Source of the DNA: Paenibacillus sp. Soil750
GTDB taxonomy: Bacteria; Bacillota; Bacilli; Paenibacillales; NBRC-103111
NCBI RefSeq assembly: GCF_001428045.1
Contig: NZ_LMSD01000023.1
Coordinates: 186,001-250,000 of the forward strand
Reading direction: 5' to 3'
Length of the DNA: 64,000 nt
Under the pieces are notes generated by a model, which did not search any database, was not told the DNA's origin, and saw nothing but the letters and a program-made list of their open reading frames with translations. Shown here piece after piece: positions 25,061 through 34,005 of the stretch. The translations under genes and the position numbers were made by a program. Every line of letters begins with the position of its first letter. Position 1 is the first letter of the stretch.

Positions 25061-27004
25061 ATGGATCACGCGAGACGTATATATTCCGAATACAATGCTT
25101 GGCTGCAGCCAAAATCCAGTCTAGAGCCTAAAGCTTTGCGAATCCGTGCAGGCTTCGATTTAGATTTTATCCATCAAGAATGTCGTCTAGGTTTAATTCG
25201 CCTATGGGGAGAAATTCAAGAATGCGATGAGTACACGCTGCAATTAAAAATGAATGACCTGGAGCATGAGGAGTTTTCACTTACCCCACTGGAAAATGGA
25301 TTCGAAATCGCAGGCGGCAGTAAGAATGCGCTTTTATATGGTGTTTATCGTTTCCTAAACCGGCTTGCCACTGGAGAGAGCATGGAAAAGATTCATGAAC
25401 ACTCAGCACCCAAAGTGGACTATAGAATTATTAATCATTGGGACAACATGGATGGGCACATTGAACGCGGATATGCCGGTAATTCTTTCTTTTTCCATAA
25501 TAATAAATTTGATTACGATCAAGAAAGAATTAAAAATTATGCCCGAATGATGGCTTCTATCGGGATTAACGGAATTTGCATTAACAATGTGAACGTGAAC
25601 AAAGTAAGCGCTGGTCTGATTGCTGAACCGCTGCTTTCTGACATGGCAGAACTAGCTGGACTGTTTAGACCTTTCGGCATTCGATTATTGGTATCCGTAC
25701 ATTTTGACGCACCGATGATCGTCGGCGGGCTTACAACCTCTGATCCGCTGGATGCGGGAGTAAAGGAATTTTGGAAAGTTCAATCCGCAGTTGTATACGA
25801 TAAAATCCCAGACTTTTTAGGTTATTTGGTGAAAGCGGACTCAGAGTTTAGAGGCGGTCCGGAGGCCTTTGGACGAACTCAAGCAGACGGTGCCAATACG
25901 ATTGCCGCAGCGGTCGCTCCATTTGGAGGGTTGGTCTTTTGGCGCTGCTTCGTGTATAACTGCCAGCAGGACTGGAGAGATGCACAAACCGATCGTCCAA
26001 TGGCGGCTTATAAGCACTTTCAGCCACTGGATGGTACATTTGATCAGAACGTCATTCTTCAAATCAAAAATGGCCCAGTAGATTTTCAGACGAGAGAGCC
26101 AGTATCGCCTCTTTTTTCAAACCTTAAAAACACTCGTGAGGCCATTGAGTTTCAAATTGCTCAGGAGTACACAGGCCAGCAAATCGACCTGTTCAGCCTA
26201 GCTGTACAGTGGGAAGAAATTTTGACAACTGAAGTTAACAAAGGGAAGCAGTTGAAAAGCTTGTTTGGTCAAGAAATCGTTGCTGTGACAGCGGTTACAA
26301 ATACAGGAAATAACATGAACTGGACAGGCAACACCCTTGCACAGTGCAATCTGTACGCTTTCGGGAGAATGGCTTGGAATCCGGAACTTACTGCTAAAGA
26401 GCTGATCTGTGAGTGGATTCGAATTACGTTTGAAACAGATGAGCATGGACGCCAAACGATAGAAGAGATGCTGCTTACATCAAGAGGGATTTATGAGAGC
26501 TATACAGCTCCTCTTGGTATTGGCTTTATGGTAAATCCAAGTTCTCACTACGGGCCTAATGTTGACGGTTATGAGTTTTCCAATTGGGGGACTTATCACA
26601 GAGCAAGCTCTGATGCGATTGGTGTCGATCGAACTTCCAAAGGAACGGGATTTACACTTCAGTATCCAGAGTCACTACAAAGGATGTATGACCATATAGA
26701 AAGTTGTCCTGAGGAACTATTGCTGTTTTTCCATCGAGTTCGGTACGACTACAAAATGAAAGACGGACGAACCTTGCTTCAGTACATATATGACAGTCAC
26801 TTTGAGGGTGCTCAGCAAGCGGAAGCATTGTTACAATCCTGGGAGACTCTGGAAAACCGAGTTCCACAGGAAGCCTTTAACTCGGTGAAAGCGCGACTTC
26901 AACTTCAACTTCTCAATGCTCGTGAGTGGCGAGATCAAGTGAATACGTATTTCTATCGCAAAACAGGAATTGACGATGAAAAGGGAAGAAAAATTTATAT
27001 GTAA
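25061..27004 (+). CDS. aguA: Alpha-glucuronidase, GH67
   Basis: 647 residues without a signal peptide, slightly shorter than the usual ~680. It removes (4-O-methyl)glucuronic acid from the non-reducing end of imported aldouronates from xylan. The catalytic acid is E262 in 'VKADSEFRGGP', and the two basic carboxylates are D341 ('IKNGPVDFQTREP') and E369; the spacing of 79 and 28 residues is exactly that of the Geobacillus enzyme (E285, D364, E392). 'NHWDNMDGHIERGYAG' is another GH67 hallmark. It is the first gene of the operon that continues with importer and GH2 genes. Confidence 0.95.
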   Translation: MDHARRIYSEYNAWLQPKSSLEPKALRIRAGFDLDFIHQECRLGLIRLWGEIQECDEYTLQLKMNDLEHEEFSLTPLENGFEIAGGSKNALLYGVYRFLNRLATGESMEKIHEHSAPKVDYRIINHWDNMDGHIERGYAGNSFFFHNNKFDYDQERIKNYARMMASIGINGICINNVNVNKVSAGLIAEPLLSDMAELAGLFRPFGIRLLVSVHFDAPMIVGGLTTSDPLDAGVKEFWKVQSAVVYDKIPDFLGYLVKADSEFRGGPEAFGRTQADGANTIAAAVAPFGGLVFWRCFVYNCQQDWRDAQTDRPMAAYKHFQPLDGTFDQNVILQIKNGPVDFQTREPVSPLFSNLKNTREAIEFQIAQEYTGQQIDLFSLAVQWEEILTTEVNKGKQLKSLFGQEIVAVTAVTNTGNNMNWTGNTLAQCNLYAFGRMAWNPELTAKELICEWIRITFETDEHGRQTIEEMLLTSRGIYESYTAPLGIGFMVNPSSHYGPNVDGYEFSNWGTYHRASSDAIGVDRTSKGTGFTLQYPESLQRMYDHIESCPEELLLFFHRVRYDYKMKDGRTLLQYIYDSHFEGAQQAEALLQSWETLENRVPQEAFNSVKARLQLQLLNAREWRDQVNTYFYRKTGIDDEKGRKIYM

Positions 27005-27016
27005 GGTGGTGCAGAT

Positions 27017-27946
27017 ATGGAAATTACAAATAAAAGGCAATCGTTCAGGTATATGAAACGTTACTGGATACTCTATGCAATGTTGGTTCTCCCAATTGCC
27101 TTCTTTCTCGTTTTCCGTTACATACCCATGGCCTATATTCAAATTGCATTCAAAAACTATAGCATTGTAAAAAGCCCATCGGAGATGGAGTGGGCAGGAA
27201 AGAATGGGTTCGAATATTTTATTAAGGCATTTTCCAATCGCGACTTTCTTTATTCACTTAGAAACACGATCGGTCTTAACTTTCTTGACTTACTATTTGG
27301 ATTCCCTGCACCTATTATTCTGGCTATTCTTTTAAATGAACTCGCCTTCAAACGTTTTAAGCGATTCACCCAAACAATCGTCTATATGCCGCACTTTTTA
27401 TCATGGATTATCATTTCAGGTATGGCACTACAGCTTTTTGCCCCGACTACAGGGCTTATCAACATCGTGCTAAACAAGATGGGCTTTGCATCAATTCCGT
27501 TTCTGAATGAACCTTCGTATTGGGTGGTCACCTATATTTTACTGGGCATATGGCAAAGCTGCGGCTGGAATACCATCATCTATCTGGCTGCTATTACAGG
27601 GATCAACCCAGAACTGTACGAGGCCTCATCGGTGGATGGAGCAAGTCGTTTACGAAATATTTGGCACATTACGCTGCCAGGACTTCGTCCTACGATCATT
27701 GTTATGCTGATTCTAAGCCTTGGGCGCATATTGGGCAGTGAATTTGACAGACCTTACGCACTCAGCAATAAGCTTGTCTCAGAAGTTTCTAACGTTATTT
27801 CCATATTCGTTTATAACAACGGTATTCGTGGATTGCAATTCTCTCTCACCACTGCCGTCGGTCTATTTCAATCCGTTGTGTGCGTCATATTTTTGTTTGC
27901 AGCAAACGCTTTGGCGAAAAAATTTGGCGAACGTGGCATCTGGTAG
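27017..27946 (+). CDS. CUT1 ABC transporter permease (aldouronate locus, LplB-like)
   Basis: 309 residues, start 12 bases after the GH67 stop with AAGGTGG upstream. Six membrane segments, a 'FRYIPMAYIQIAFKNY' first extracellular loop typical of LplB proteins, and the EAA loop 'YEASSVDGASRLRNI'. With the next gene it forms the membrane channel. In Paenibacillus an equivalent LplA/LplB/YtcP set beside aguA imports methylglucuronoxylotriose, which supports aldouronates as substrate. Confidence 0.93.
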   Translation: MEITNKRQSFRYMKRYWILYAMLVLPIAFFLVFRYIPMAYIQIAFKNYSIVKSPSEMEWAGKNGFEYFIKAFSNRDFLYSLRNTIGLNFLDLLFGFPAPIILAILLNELAFKRFKRFTQTIVYMPHFLSWIIISGMALQLFAPTTGLINIVLNKMGFASIPFLNEPSYWVVTYILLGIWQSCGWNTIIYLAAITGINPELYEASSVDGASRLRNIWHITLPGLRPTIIVMLILSLGRILGSEFDRPYALSNKLVSEVSNVISIFVYNNGIRGLQFSLTTAVGLFQSVVCVIFLFAANALAKKFGERGIW

Positions 27947-27957
27947 GAGGCTGTAAC

Positions 27958-28827
27958 ATGATTAAATCAAAAGGGACTAGAATCGGAGACTGGATTATCG
28001 CTTTCATGTGTTTCTTGTGTATTTTAGTTTGTCTCCTGCCGTTGTTGAATATATTGGCACGATCCTTAAGCTCTGCGGGTTCCTTGGTGAAAAATGAAGT
28101 TTTTCTTCTGCCTGTAGGACTGAATTTCGATGCTTACTCAACGGTACTTGGAGATTCCAAATATACATGGGCGTTGTTATGGACAGCAATACTAACCGTG
28201 ATTACCACGCTTTGGTCGATGTTAATGACAATTATGTGTGCATACCCGCTTACCTATGACAACCTGAAAGGGAAAAGGATTATCACGGCACTCATTATCT
28301 TTACAATGTACTTTAGTGCAGGCACAATCCCAACCTACTTGCTGTTGAAAGAGCTGCACTTGCTCAATAATCCGTTGGTACTGATTCTGCCAAACTGCAT
28401 TAGTGTATTCAATGTTATCATCATGCGCAGCTTCTTCTTCGGGATTCCGGAGAGTCTTAGAGAATCCGCTGAACTCGATGGAGCAGGACCTCTTAGGGTA
28501 CTCATCAACATCTATCTACCGCTTTCCGCACCTGTGCTTGCAACGCTGGCTCTTTTCTATGCAGTAGGCCGCTGGAACGGGTTCTCTGATGCATTGATGT
28601 TTATGTCCGATAGAACCTACTTCCCGATACAATTGCTGCTTTACAACATACTTAATAGTGTCAGCAGTATTGAGGTGGCTACGCAGGAAGGCTTTTCAAG
28701 CCCAGGCCTGTCTGAAACGATTAAATCAGCAACAGTTATGTTTGCAACCGTACCGATTTTGCTCATTTATCCGTGGCTGCAGAGATACTTTATCTCCGGC
28801 GTCACAATCGGCGCGGTAAAAGGTTAA
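27958..28827 (+). CDS. ytcP: CUT1 ABC transporter permease (aldouronate locus, YtcP-like)
   Basis: 289 residues from the ATG at 27958, behind GGTAGGAGG; the open frame further upstream overlaps the preceding permease and is not used. Six membrane segments and the EAA loop 'RESAELDGAGPLRVL' are present, and the C-terminus reads 'SGVTIGAVKG' as in YtcP. It partners with the permease at 27017. Confidence 0.93.
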   Translation: MIKSKGTRIGDWIIAFMCFLCILVCLLPLLNILARSLSSAGSLVKNEVFLLPVGLNFDAYSTVLGDSKYTWALLWTAILTVITTLWSMLMTIMCAYPLTYDNLKGKRIITALIIFTMYFSAGTIPTYLLLKELHLLNNPLVLILPNCISVFNVIIMRSFFFGIPESLRESAELDGAGPLRVLINIYLPLSAPVLATLALFYAVGRWNGFSDALMFMSDRTYFPIQLLLYNILNSVSSIEVATQEGFSSPGLSETIKSATVMFATVPILLIYPWLQRYFISGVTIGAVKG

Positions 28828-28908
28828 TTTAACGGCATGATAGGAATTGGCTACGTCAATTTTTATAAATCAATGAGAAATAGTAGACAAGAATGAGGAG
28901 GAATAAAC

Positions 28909-30618
28909 ATGAAATTTCGCAAAGCATTGTCCGTTCTAGCGACTAGTACCATTCTTGCTGGAGCACTTTCAGGATGTACCACCAGCGATAAACCAGCTTC
29001 ATCCGAAACTCCATCAACTTCAGCGCCTGCATCTAGTGCTCCTAGCAACAGCAACGCAGCACTAGAAAAGCTAGGTCTCGATGCCAGTTTCAAATTCAAG
29101 GAGACTCGTAAAATCAAGGTAGAGGTTTATGACCGTGGTAATCCCGGGGGAACCAAACCAGAGAACAACGTCTATACAAAATATATCAAAGACGGAATGC
29201 TTCGTGACCACAATGTAGACGTTACTTTTGTTCCTGTTCCACGTTGGACAGAGGGCGAGGCGATTAACAACCTTTTGGCAGGGAATCAAGCGCCGGATAT
29301 CAGTCTCACCTACTCTTATCCAACAATCCAAACGTACGCCAATATGGGTGGTGTCCTTGACCTAGGCCCTCTTCTCAAAGATAACAAAGACCTTCTGCCA
29401 AACATGTGGAATTATTTAACTGAAGCAAACATCTATTGGGACAAGGATCCTAGCAAAGGAACCTTGTGGGCCATAGAGTCTCGTTTGAACACCCTTAACC
29501 GCACGAATACCTTTGTGCGCGAGGATTGGTTAAAGAAGCTCAATCTTCAAGCGCCAAAAACGTTATCAGAATTTGAAAACATGCTAAAGGCATTTAAAGA
29601 CAACGCTTCCACACTTTTAGGAAAAGATGCCGCCAAGATGATTCCTTTTTCAACGAGCTTTGACGTCGGTTGGCGTACAGATCATTTGACTGCGGCCTAC
29701 GTGCCTTCTAATATAACAGACAAGGACATCTACACGCACGACTTTGACGATCGACGTTTCCTCTACCCGAACTACAAAGAAGGCATAAAAACGTTAAACA
29801 AGTGGTATAACCAAGGTCTGGTTTGGAAGGATTTCGCACTTTATCCTGCCGGAGATAAAACGGAAGATAATCTCATGAAAGCAGGCTATGTAGGCGCATT
29901 TATGCACAACTGGGATTACCCGTATCGTAACGGCGCTGACAGCATTCAGGCAGGCATTCAGAAGCTTGTTGGCCCAGATGCAGCTTATATTGCTGTTGAA
30001 CCATTTGCCAACGATACTGGTGTTTATAAGAAATTTTTATCAGGTCCTGTTGACCGTAAAATATTTTTCCCAGCTACAAACAAAGAACCAATTGCTTCTC
30101 TACTCTATTTAGATTGGATTTCCAAGCTTGACAATCGCGTATTCCTGCAATTTGGAGAAGAAGGCGTTACTCGTCAAACGTTGCCTGACGGTTCCGTGAA
30201 GACAATTGCAGCAACAGGCGAAAAAATTATGAACTCTCCAGCAAACATCGACTACACGATCACAAGCAATGGTCTTGATCTTGGCGATCCAGCGAAGACA
30301 GTCAAATCAATTGCCAACGGTTATGCTGGTATTGACGCCAAATATATTGAGAAAGCGAATCAAATTACAACTCATGACGGACGTGTAGGTAAGAATGCCA
30401 ATGTGGGTGCTATTAAGGCAGAAGACGGGCAAGGTCAAGCACTTAAAGAGAAACGTGATACGCTCTTGAACAAGGCTGTTGTGGCACCTGTTGACAAATT
30501 TGACGCTGTCTATGACGCGGGCATGAAGGATTACCTCGGTTCAGGCGGTCAAGCGATTATCGACGAGCGAACAGCCGCATGGGAGAAAGCTTTCGGAAAA
30601 GAAACAAAGCTGAAATAG
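28909..30618 (+). CDS. Extracellular sugar-binding lipoprotein of the aldouronate importer
   Basis: 569 residues, lipoprotein signal with lipobox LSGC (Cys at ~23) and a Ser/Pro/Thr-rich linker after it, then a large LplA-like binding domain. At ~570 residues it belongs to the long class of CUT1 binding proteins that take charged or larger oligosaccharides. GAGGAGG precedes the ATG, and a strong hairpin follows the stop. It probably binds aldouronates outside the membrane. Confidence 0.92.
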   Translation: MKFRKALSVLATSTILAGALSGCTTSDKPASSETPSTSAPASSAPSNSNAALEKLGLDASFKFKETRKIKVEVYDRGNPGGTKPENNVYTKYIKDGMLRDHNVDVTFVPVPRWTEGEAINNLLAGNQAPDISLTYSYPTIQTYANMGGVLDLGPLLKDNKDLLPNMWNYLTEANIYWDKDPSKGTLWAIESRLNTLNRTNTFVREDWLKKLNLQAPKTLSEFENMLKAFKDNASTLLGKDAAKMIPFSTSFDVGWRTDHLTAAYVPSNITDKDIYTHDFDDRRFLYPNYKEGIKTLNKWYNQGLVWKDFALYPAGDKTEDNLMKAGYVGAFMHNWDYPYRNGADSIQAGIQKLVGPDAAYIAVEPFANDTGVYKKFLSGPVDRKIFFPATNKEPIASLLYLDWISKLDNRVFLQFGEEGVTRQTLPDGSVKTIAATGEKIMNSPANIDYTITSNGLDLGDPAKTVKSIANGYAGIDAKYIEKANQITTHDGRVGKNANVGAIKAEDGQGQALKEKRDTLLNKAVVAPVDKFDAVYDAGMKDYLGSGGQAIIDERTAAWEKAFGKETKLK

Positions 30619-30640
30619 CATTCTAAAATTGATAAAAACC

Positions 30641-30664
30641 AGAGGCTTGCAGATGCAAGCCTCT
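30641..30664 (+). promoter_or_regulatory. Intercistronic stem-loop between binding protein and GH2 genes
   Basis: AGAGGCTTGCA and TGCAAGCCTCT form a perfect 11-bp stem with a two-base gap. There is only a TTTT a few bases after it, so it is likely a partial terminator or mRNA stabiliser that raises binding-protein levels relative to the enzyme downstream. Confidence 0.6.
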
Positions 30665-30691
30665 AGGCTTTTATGGAGGCATGGAATTCGT

Positions 30692-33600
30692 ATGAAGCTC
30701 TTGAATGATGGTTGGCAGTTTGCAAAAGGGGAGCCAAGCGAGTTTGTACCCGTCAGCGTTCCTCATGACTGGTTGATTGCAGATACAAAAAATTTGTACA
30801 AAGATGACATCGGTTGGTACAAGCGTGATCTAGACGCAAGTAACGTAAAAGACGGACAGCGTCTATTGATCCGCTTTGATGGCGTGTATATGGACAGTAC
30901 CTTGTTTGTTAACGACAAAGAGGTGGGTCAGTGGAAGTATGGGTACACGGCTTTTGAATTTGATATTACAGGTTTTATAAGCAAAGACAGCATAAACACC
31001 ATTCTGCTCAAGGTCGTTCATCAAGCGCCAAACTCCCGATGGTATACAGGGGCTGGCATATATCGGGATGTGTTTCTGATTGTAAAAAACGCCTGTCACT
31101 TCGTATCTGACGGCATCTATATTACGACCCGTAAAGTGGGCGGTAAGTGGAGTTACGAAGTAGATGTGGAAGTAGAAACCGAAGGAATGCCTTATCAGGT
31201 TCACCACACGCTTTTAGAAAAGAATGACGAAATTGTAGAGTGGGACGTTGAGAAACCCCAGCTCTACACCCTGCGAAGCGAACTCTTTGTTAACGGTGAG
31301 ATGACAGATACAGTGGATACCCGCTTTGGCTTCAGGACGATCGAGTTTACGACAGATCGGGGATTTTTTCTCAATGGCAGGCATGTCAAGTTAAATGGCG
31401 TCTGCCTCCATCACGATCTCGGGGGATTGGGTGCGGCAGTTTACCCGGACGCTATTCGCAGGCAGCTTGAGATATTCCGTAAAATGGGAGTAAACGCCAT
31501 CCGTGCAGCTCACAACCCGCCCGCTAGCATTTTCAACGATATTGCAGATGAAATGGGTTTCCTTGTCATGAGCGAAATATTCGACGTTTGGAAACGTCCC
31601 AAAACGAAACATGACTATGCGCGTTTCTTTGATGAATGGGCGGAAAAGGATGTGGCCTCTTGGATTCGCCGTGATCGCAACCATCCTTCGATTATCATGT
31701 GGAGCATTGGCAACGAAGTTCATGATACGCATGCAGATGCAGAGTCTGGAAAAGCAACGATGACTTACCTCATGGAATTGGTGAAAAAGCATGATCCCAA
31801 TGTTCATGCGCCTGTTACCTTATGCTCCAACTACATGCCCTGGGAAAATACGCAACAATGCGCCGACGTTATCAAACTAATCGGCTATAACTACGCTGAG
31901 CCATTATACGTAAAGCATCATTCTGATCATCCGGATTGGATCATCTATGGCAGCGAGACTTGTTCCACGGTGCAAAGCCGTGGTATCTATCATTTTCCAC
32001 TGTCACAATCAATTTTAGCGGACGATGATCTGCAATGTTCGGCTCTTGGCAACAGCGCCACAAGCTGGGGAGCCAAAAGCGTGGAATGGTGTATCAAAGC
32101 AGACGCAGACACTCCTTTCTCTCTTGGACAGTTTATTTGGGCAGGCCAGGACTACCTTGGCGAGCCAACACCTTACCACACCAAGAATACCTATCTTGGA
32201 CATGTAGATACGGCAGGCTTTCCAAAAGATTCGTATTACTTGTTTAAAGCTGCATGGACCGACTATCGAAAAGAGCCTTTTGTCCATCTGTATCCGTACT
32301 GGGATTTTTCGGAAGGTCAGGTCATCGACGTAAGAGTTTGCTCCAACGCTGCTCAAGTCGAATTGTTTGTAAATGAGGAAAGTCAAGGTATTGTGTCGCT
32401 GGATCACGATAAAATTGTTGCGGATTGGCAAATCAAATATCGCACTGGAACGCTTCGCGCGGTGGCATACGATGAAAACGGCAAACAGATTGCAAAGCAG
32501 AGCAGAACATCTTTTGGTGATGCTGTAGGGCTGCAGCTTGAGAACGAAATCATAGGCGAGCTTCTTTTTTCAACGATTACAGCCTTGGATTTCCAAGGCA
32601 ATCCCGTTGAAAATGCCAACTGTCGTGTCCAGGTATCCGTCGAGAGCGGAACATTGCTCGCACTGGATAACGGCGATGCTACGGACTATGACCCGTATCA
32701 GACGGACTCCAGGCGGCTCTTTAGCGGGAAGCTGCTGGCCATCGTAAAGCGGGTTGGTCATAGCGTTCCTATCATTCATGCAAAATTAGAGCAGAGTGAC
32801 GTACCTATTCGCAAAATCCAATTAACAGTGGATGGTTACCATGTGAGGGCAAAGACTTTTCCAGAACATGCAACCTATAGCGACTTATATTGGCGGGTCA
32901 CAGATTCCGCTGGTATTGATAGCCAGTTGGCCACGATTGTCGTATCTGAAGATGGACAAAGCGCAACTATCAAGCCTAGAGGAGACGGCGAAGTTTATGT
33001 CCGGTGTTCCCCTAAAAATGGCGGAAACCATTTTGCTTTTATCTCAATGATTACCCTGCAAATTCAAGGCTTAGGAAAGACCTTTATTAATCCTTATGAA
33101 TTCGTATCCGGCGGACTGTACAATGCGAGCAACGTAGAGCTGACCAATGGCAATGAGCGTGGCATAGCTACGTTAAGAGATGGCGAAAGTCATGTCGGGT
33201 TTAAAGACTTGGACTTTGGAGATTACGGGTCGGATGAGATTACTTTGCCTCTATTCCCTTTGAGTAAAGACCCTTTTACTTTTGAGATTTGGGAGGGAAT
33301 GCCTTTGGATGGAGGCGAGCATCTCAGCACCATCCACTATGATAAAGGATCAATTTGGAATACTTACCAGGAAGTGGTTTGTAAGCTCCCGCGAAGACTG
33401 ATGGGTTTGACCACCTTATGCCTTGTGTTTAGACAAAAGGTACACATCAAAGGCTTTACCTTTGCCGAGTATCAAAAGGCGTTCCAAAAGTTGAAGGCCA
33501 CTGAAGTTACAAGGGTTTATGGCGATTGCTTTACCATTCATGAAGATACGATTGAAAATATAGGGAATAACGTATCTCTCGTGTATGAAAATATGGATTT

Positions 33601-33844
33601 CGGTGAATTAGGTGCAGGACAAATTGAAATTTGCTGGCGTTCAAAAATAGAACCAAATTCGATACAGCTCGTGTTTACCGATGGCCAGCGTGAAATCAGA
33701 AAAATGATAGAAGTGGAAATCAGGGATGAGTACGCAAGTAGCGTGTTCAGTCTAGACGAATCGATCACAGGCAAAAACACCGTGTCACTCATTTTTCTTC
33801 CCGGCTGCAACATCGACATCGGCTGGCTTCGATTTATCCATTAA
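30692..33844 (+). CDS. GH2 glycoside hydrolase with duplicated C-terminal domains
   Basis: 1050 residues from the ATG at 30692 (TGGAGG 12 bases upstream). The order is GH2 sugar-binding domain (1-~150), a short immunoglobulin-like domain, the TIM barrel (~235-520) with acid/base E342 in 'WSIGNEVHD' and nucleophile E422 in 'YGSETCST', then Ig-like domains (~525-790). Two ~120-residue jelly-roll-like modules close the protein; they repeat a 'DFGxxGxxxI' strand and a late 'LxF' strand. GH2 includes beta-galactosidases, beta-glucuronidases, beta-mannosidases and others. No signal peptide: it acts on imported xylan or associated side-chain sugars, and the exact specificity is open. Confidence 0.9.
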   Translation: MKLLNDGWQFAKGEPSEFVPVSVPHDWLIADTKNLYKDDIGWYKRDLDASNVKDGQRLLIRFDGVYMDSTLFVNDKEVGQWKYGYTAFEFDITGFISKDSINTILLKVVHQAPNSRWYTGAGIYRDVFLIVKNACHFVSDGIYITTRKVGGKWSYEVDVEVETEGMPYQVHHTLLEKNDEIVEWDVEKPQLYTLRSELFVNGEMTDTVDTRFGFRTIEFTTDRGFFLNGRHVKLNGVCLHHDLGGLGAAVYPDAIRRQLEIFRKMGVNAIRAAHNPPASIFNDIADEMGFLVMSEIFDVWKRPKTKHDYARFFDEWAEKDVASWIRRDRNHPSIIMWSIGNEVHDTHADAESGKATMTYLMELVKKHDPNVHAPVTLCSNYMPWENTQQCADVIKLIGYNYAEPLYVKHHSDHPDWIIYGSETCSTVQSRGIYHFPLSQSILADDDLQCSALGNSATSWGAKSVEWCIKADADTPFSLGQFIWAGQDYLGEPTPYHTKNTYLGHVDTAGFPKDSYYLFKAAWTDYRKEPFVHLYPYWDFSEGQVIDVRVCSNAAQVELFVNEESQGIVSLDHDKIVADWQIKYRTGTLRAVAYDENGKQIAKQSRTSFGDAVGLQLENEIIGELLFSTITALDFQGNPVENANCRVQVSVESGTLLALDNGDATDYDPYQTDSRRLFSGKLLAIVKRVGHSVPIIHAKLEQSDVPIRKIQLTVDGYHVRAKTFPEHATYSDLYWRVTDSAGIDSQLATIVVSEDGQSATIKPRGDGEVYVRCSPKNGGNHFAFISMITLQIQGLGKTFINPYEFVSGGLYNASNVELTNGNERGIATLRDGESHVGFKDLDFGDYGSDEITLPLFPLSKDPFTFEIWEGMPLDGGEHLSTIHYDKGSIWNTYQEVVCKLPRRLMGLTTLCLVFRQKVHIKGFTFAEYQKAFQKLKATEVTRVYGDCFTIHEDTIENIGNNVSLVYENMDFGELGAGQIEICWRSKIEPNSIQLVFTDGQREIRKMIEVEIRDEYASSVFSLDESITGKNTVSLIFLPGCNIDIGWLRFIH

Positions 33845-33892
33845 CAATTGCGTTGTTTTTAATCTAAAACGGCTAATGATAGTTTAACTTGG

Positions 33893-33918
33893 AAGAGCTG
33901 CCTCTCGGCAGCTCTTTT
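33893..33918 (+). terminator. Terminator of the glucuronoxylan operon
   Basis: AAGAGCTGCC, TCTC, GGCAGCTCTT and TTTTAG give a ten-base-pair stem and a short T-run ~50 bases after the GH2 stop. Confidence 0.8.
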
Positions 33919-33944
33919 AGGTTTCTGTGCGAGTGGGCCGAAAT

Positions 33945-33973
33945 TCATCAGTCCGAGATTTTTATGCTATAAT
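33945..33973 (+). promoter_or_regulatory. Extended -10 promoter of the two-component operon
   Basis: TGCTATAAT (33965-33973) is an extended -10; a weak -35 (TTCATC) lies 18 bases upstream of the TATAAT. Transcription would start ~33980, 26 bases before the histidine-kinase ATG. Confidence 0.6.
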
Positions 33974-34005
33974 GTACCCGATTAACAGCAGGAGATGATA
34001 ACTGG

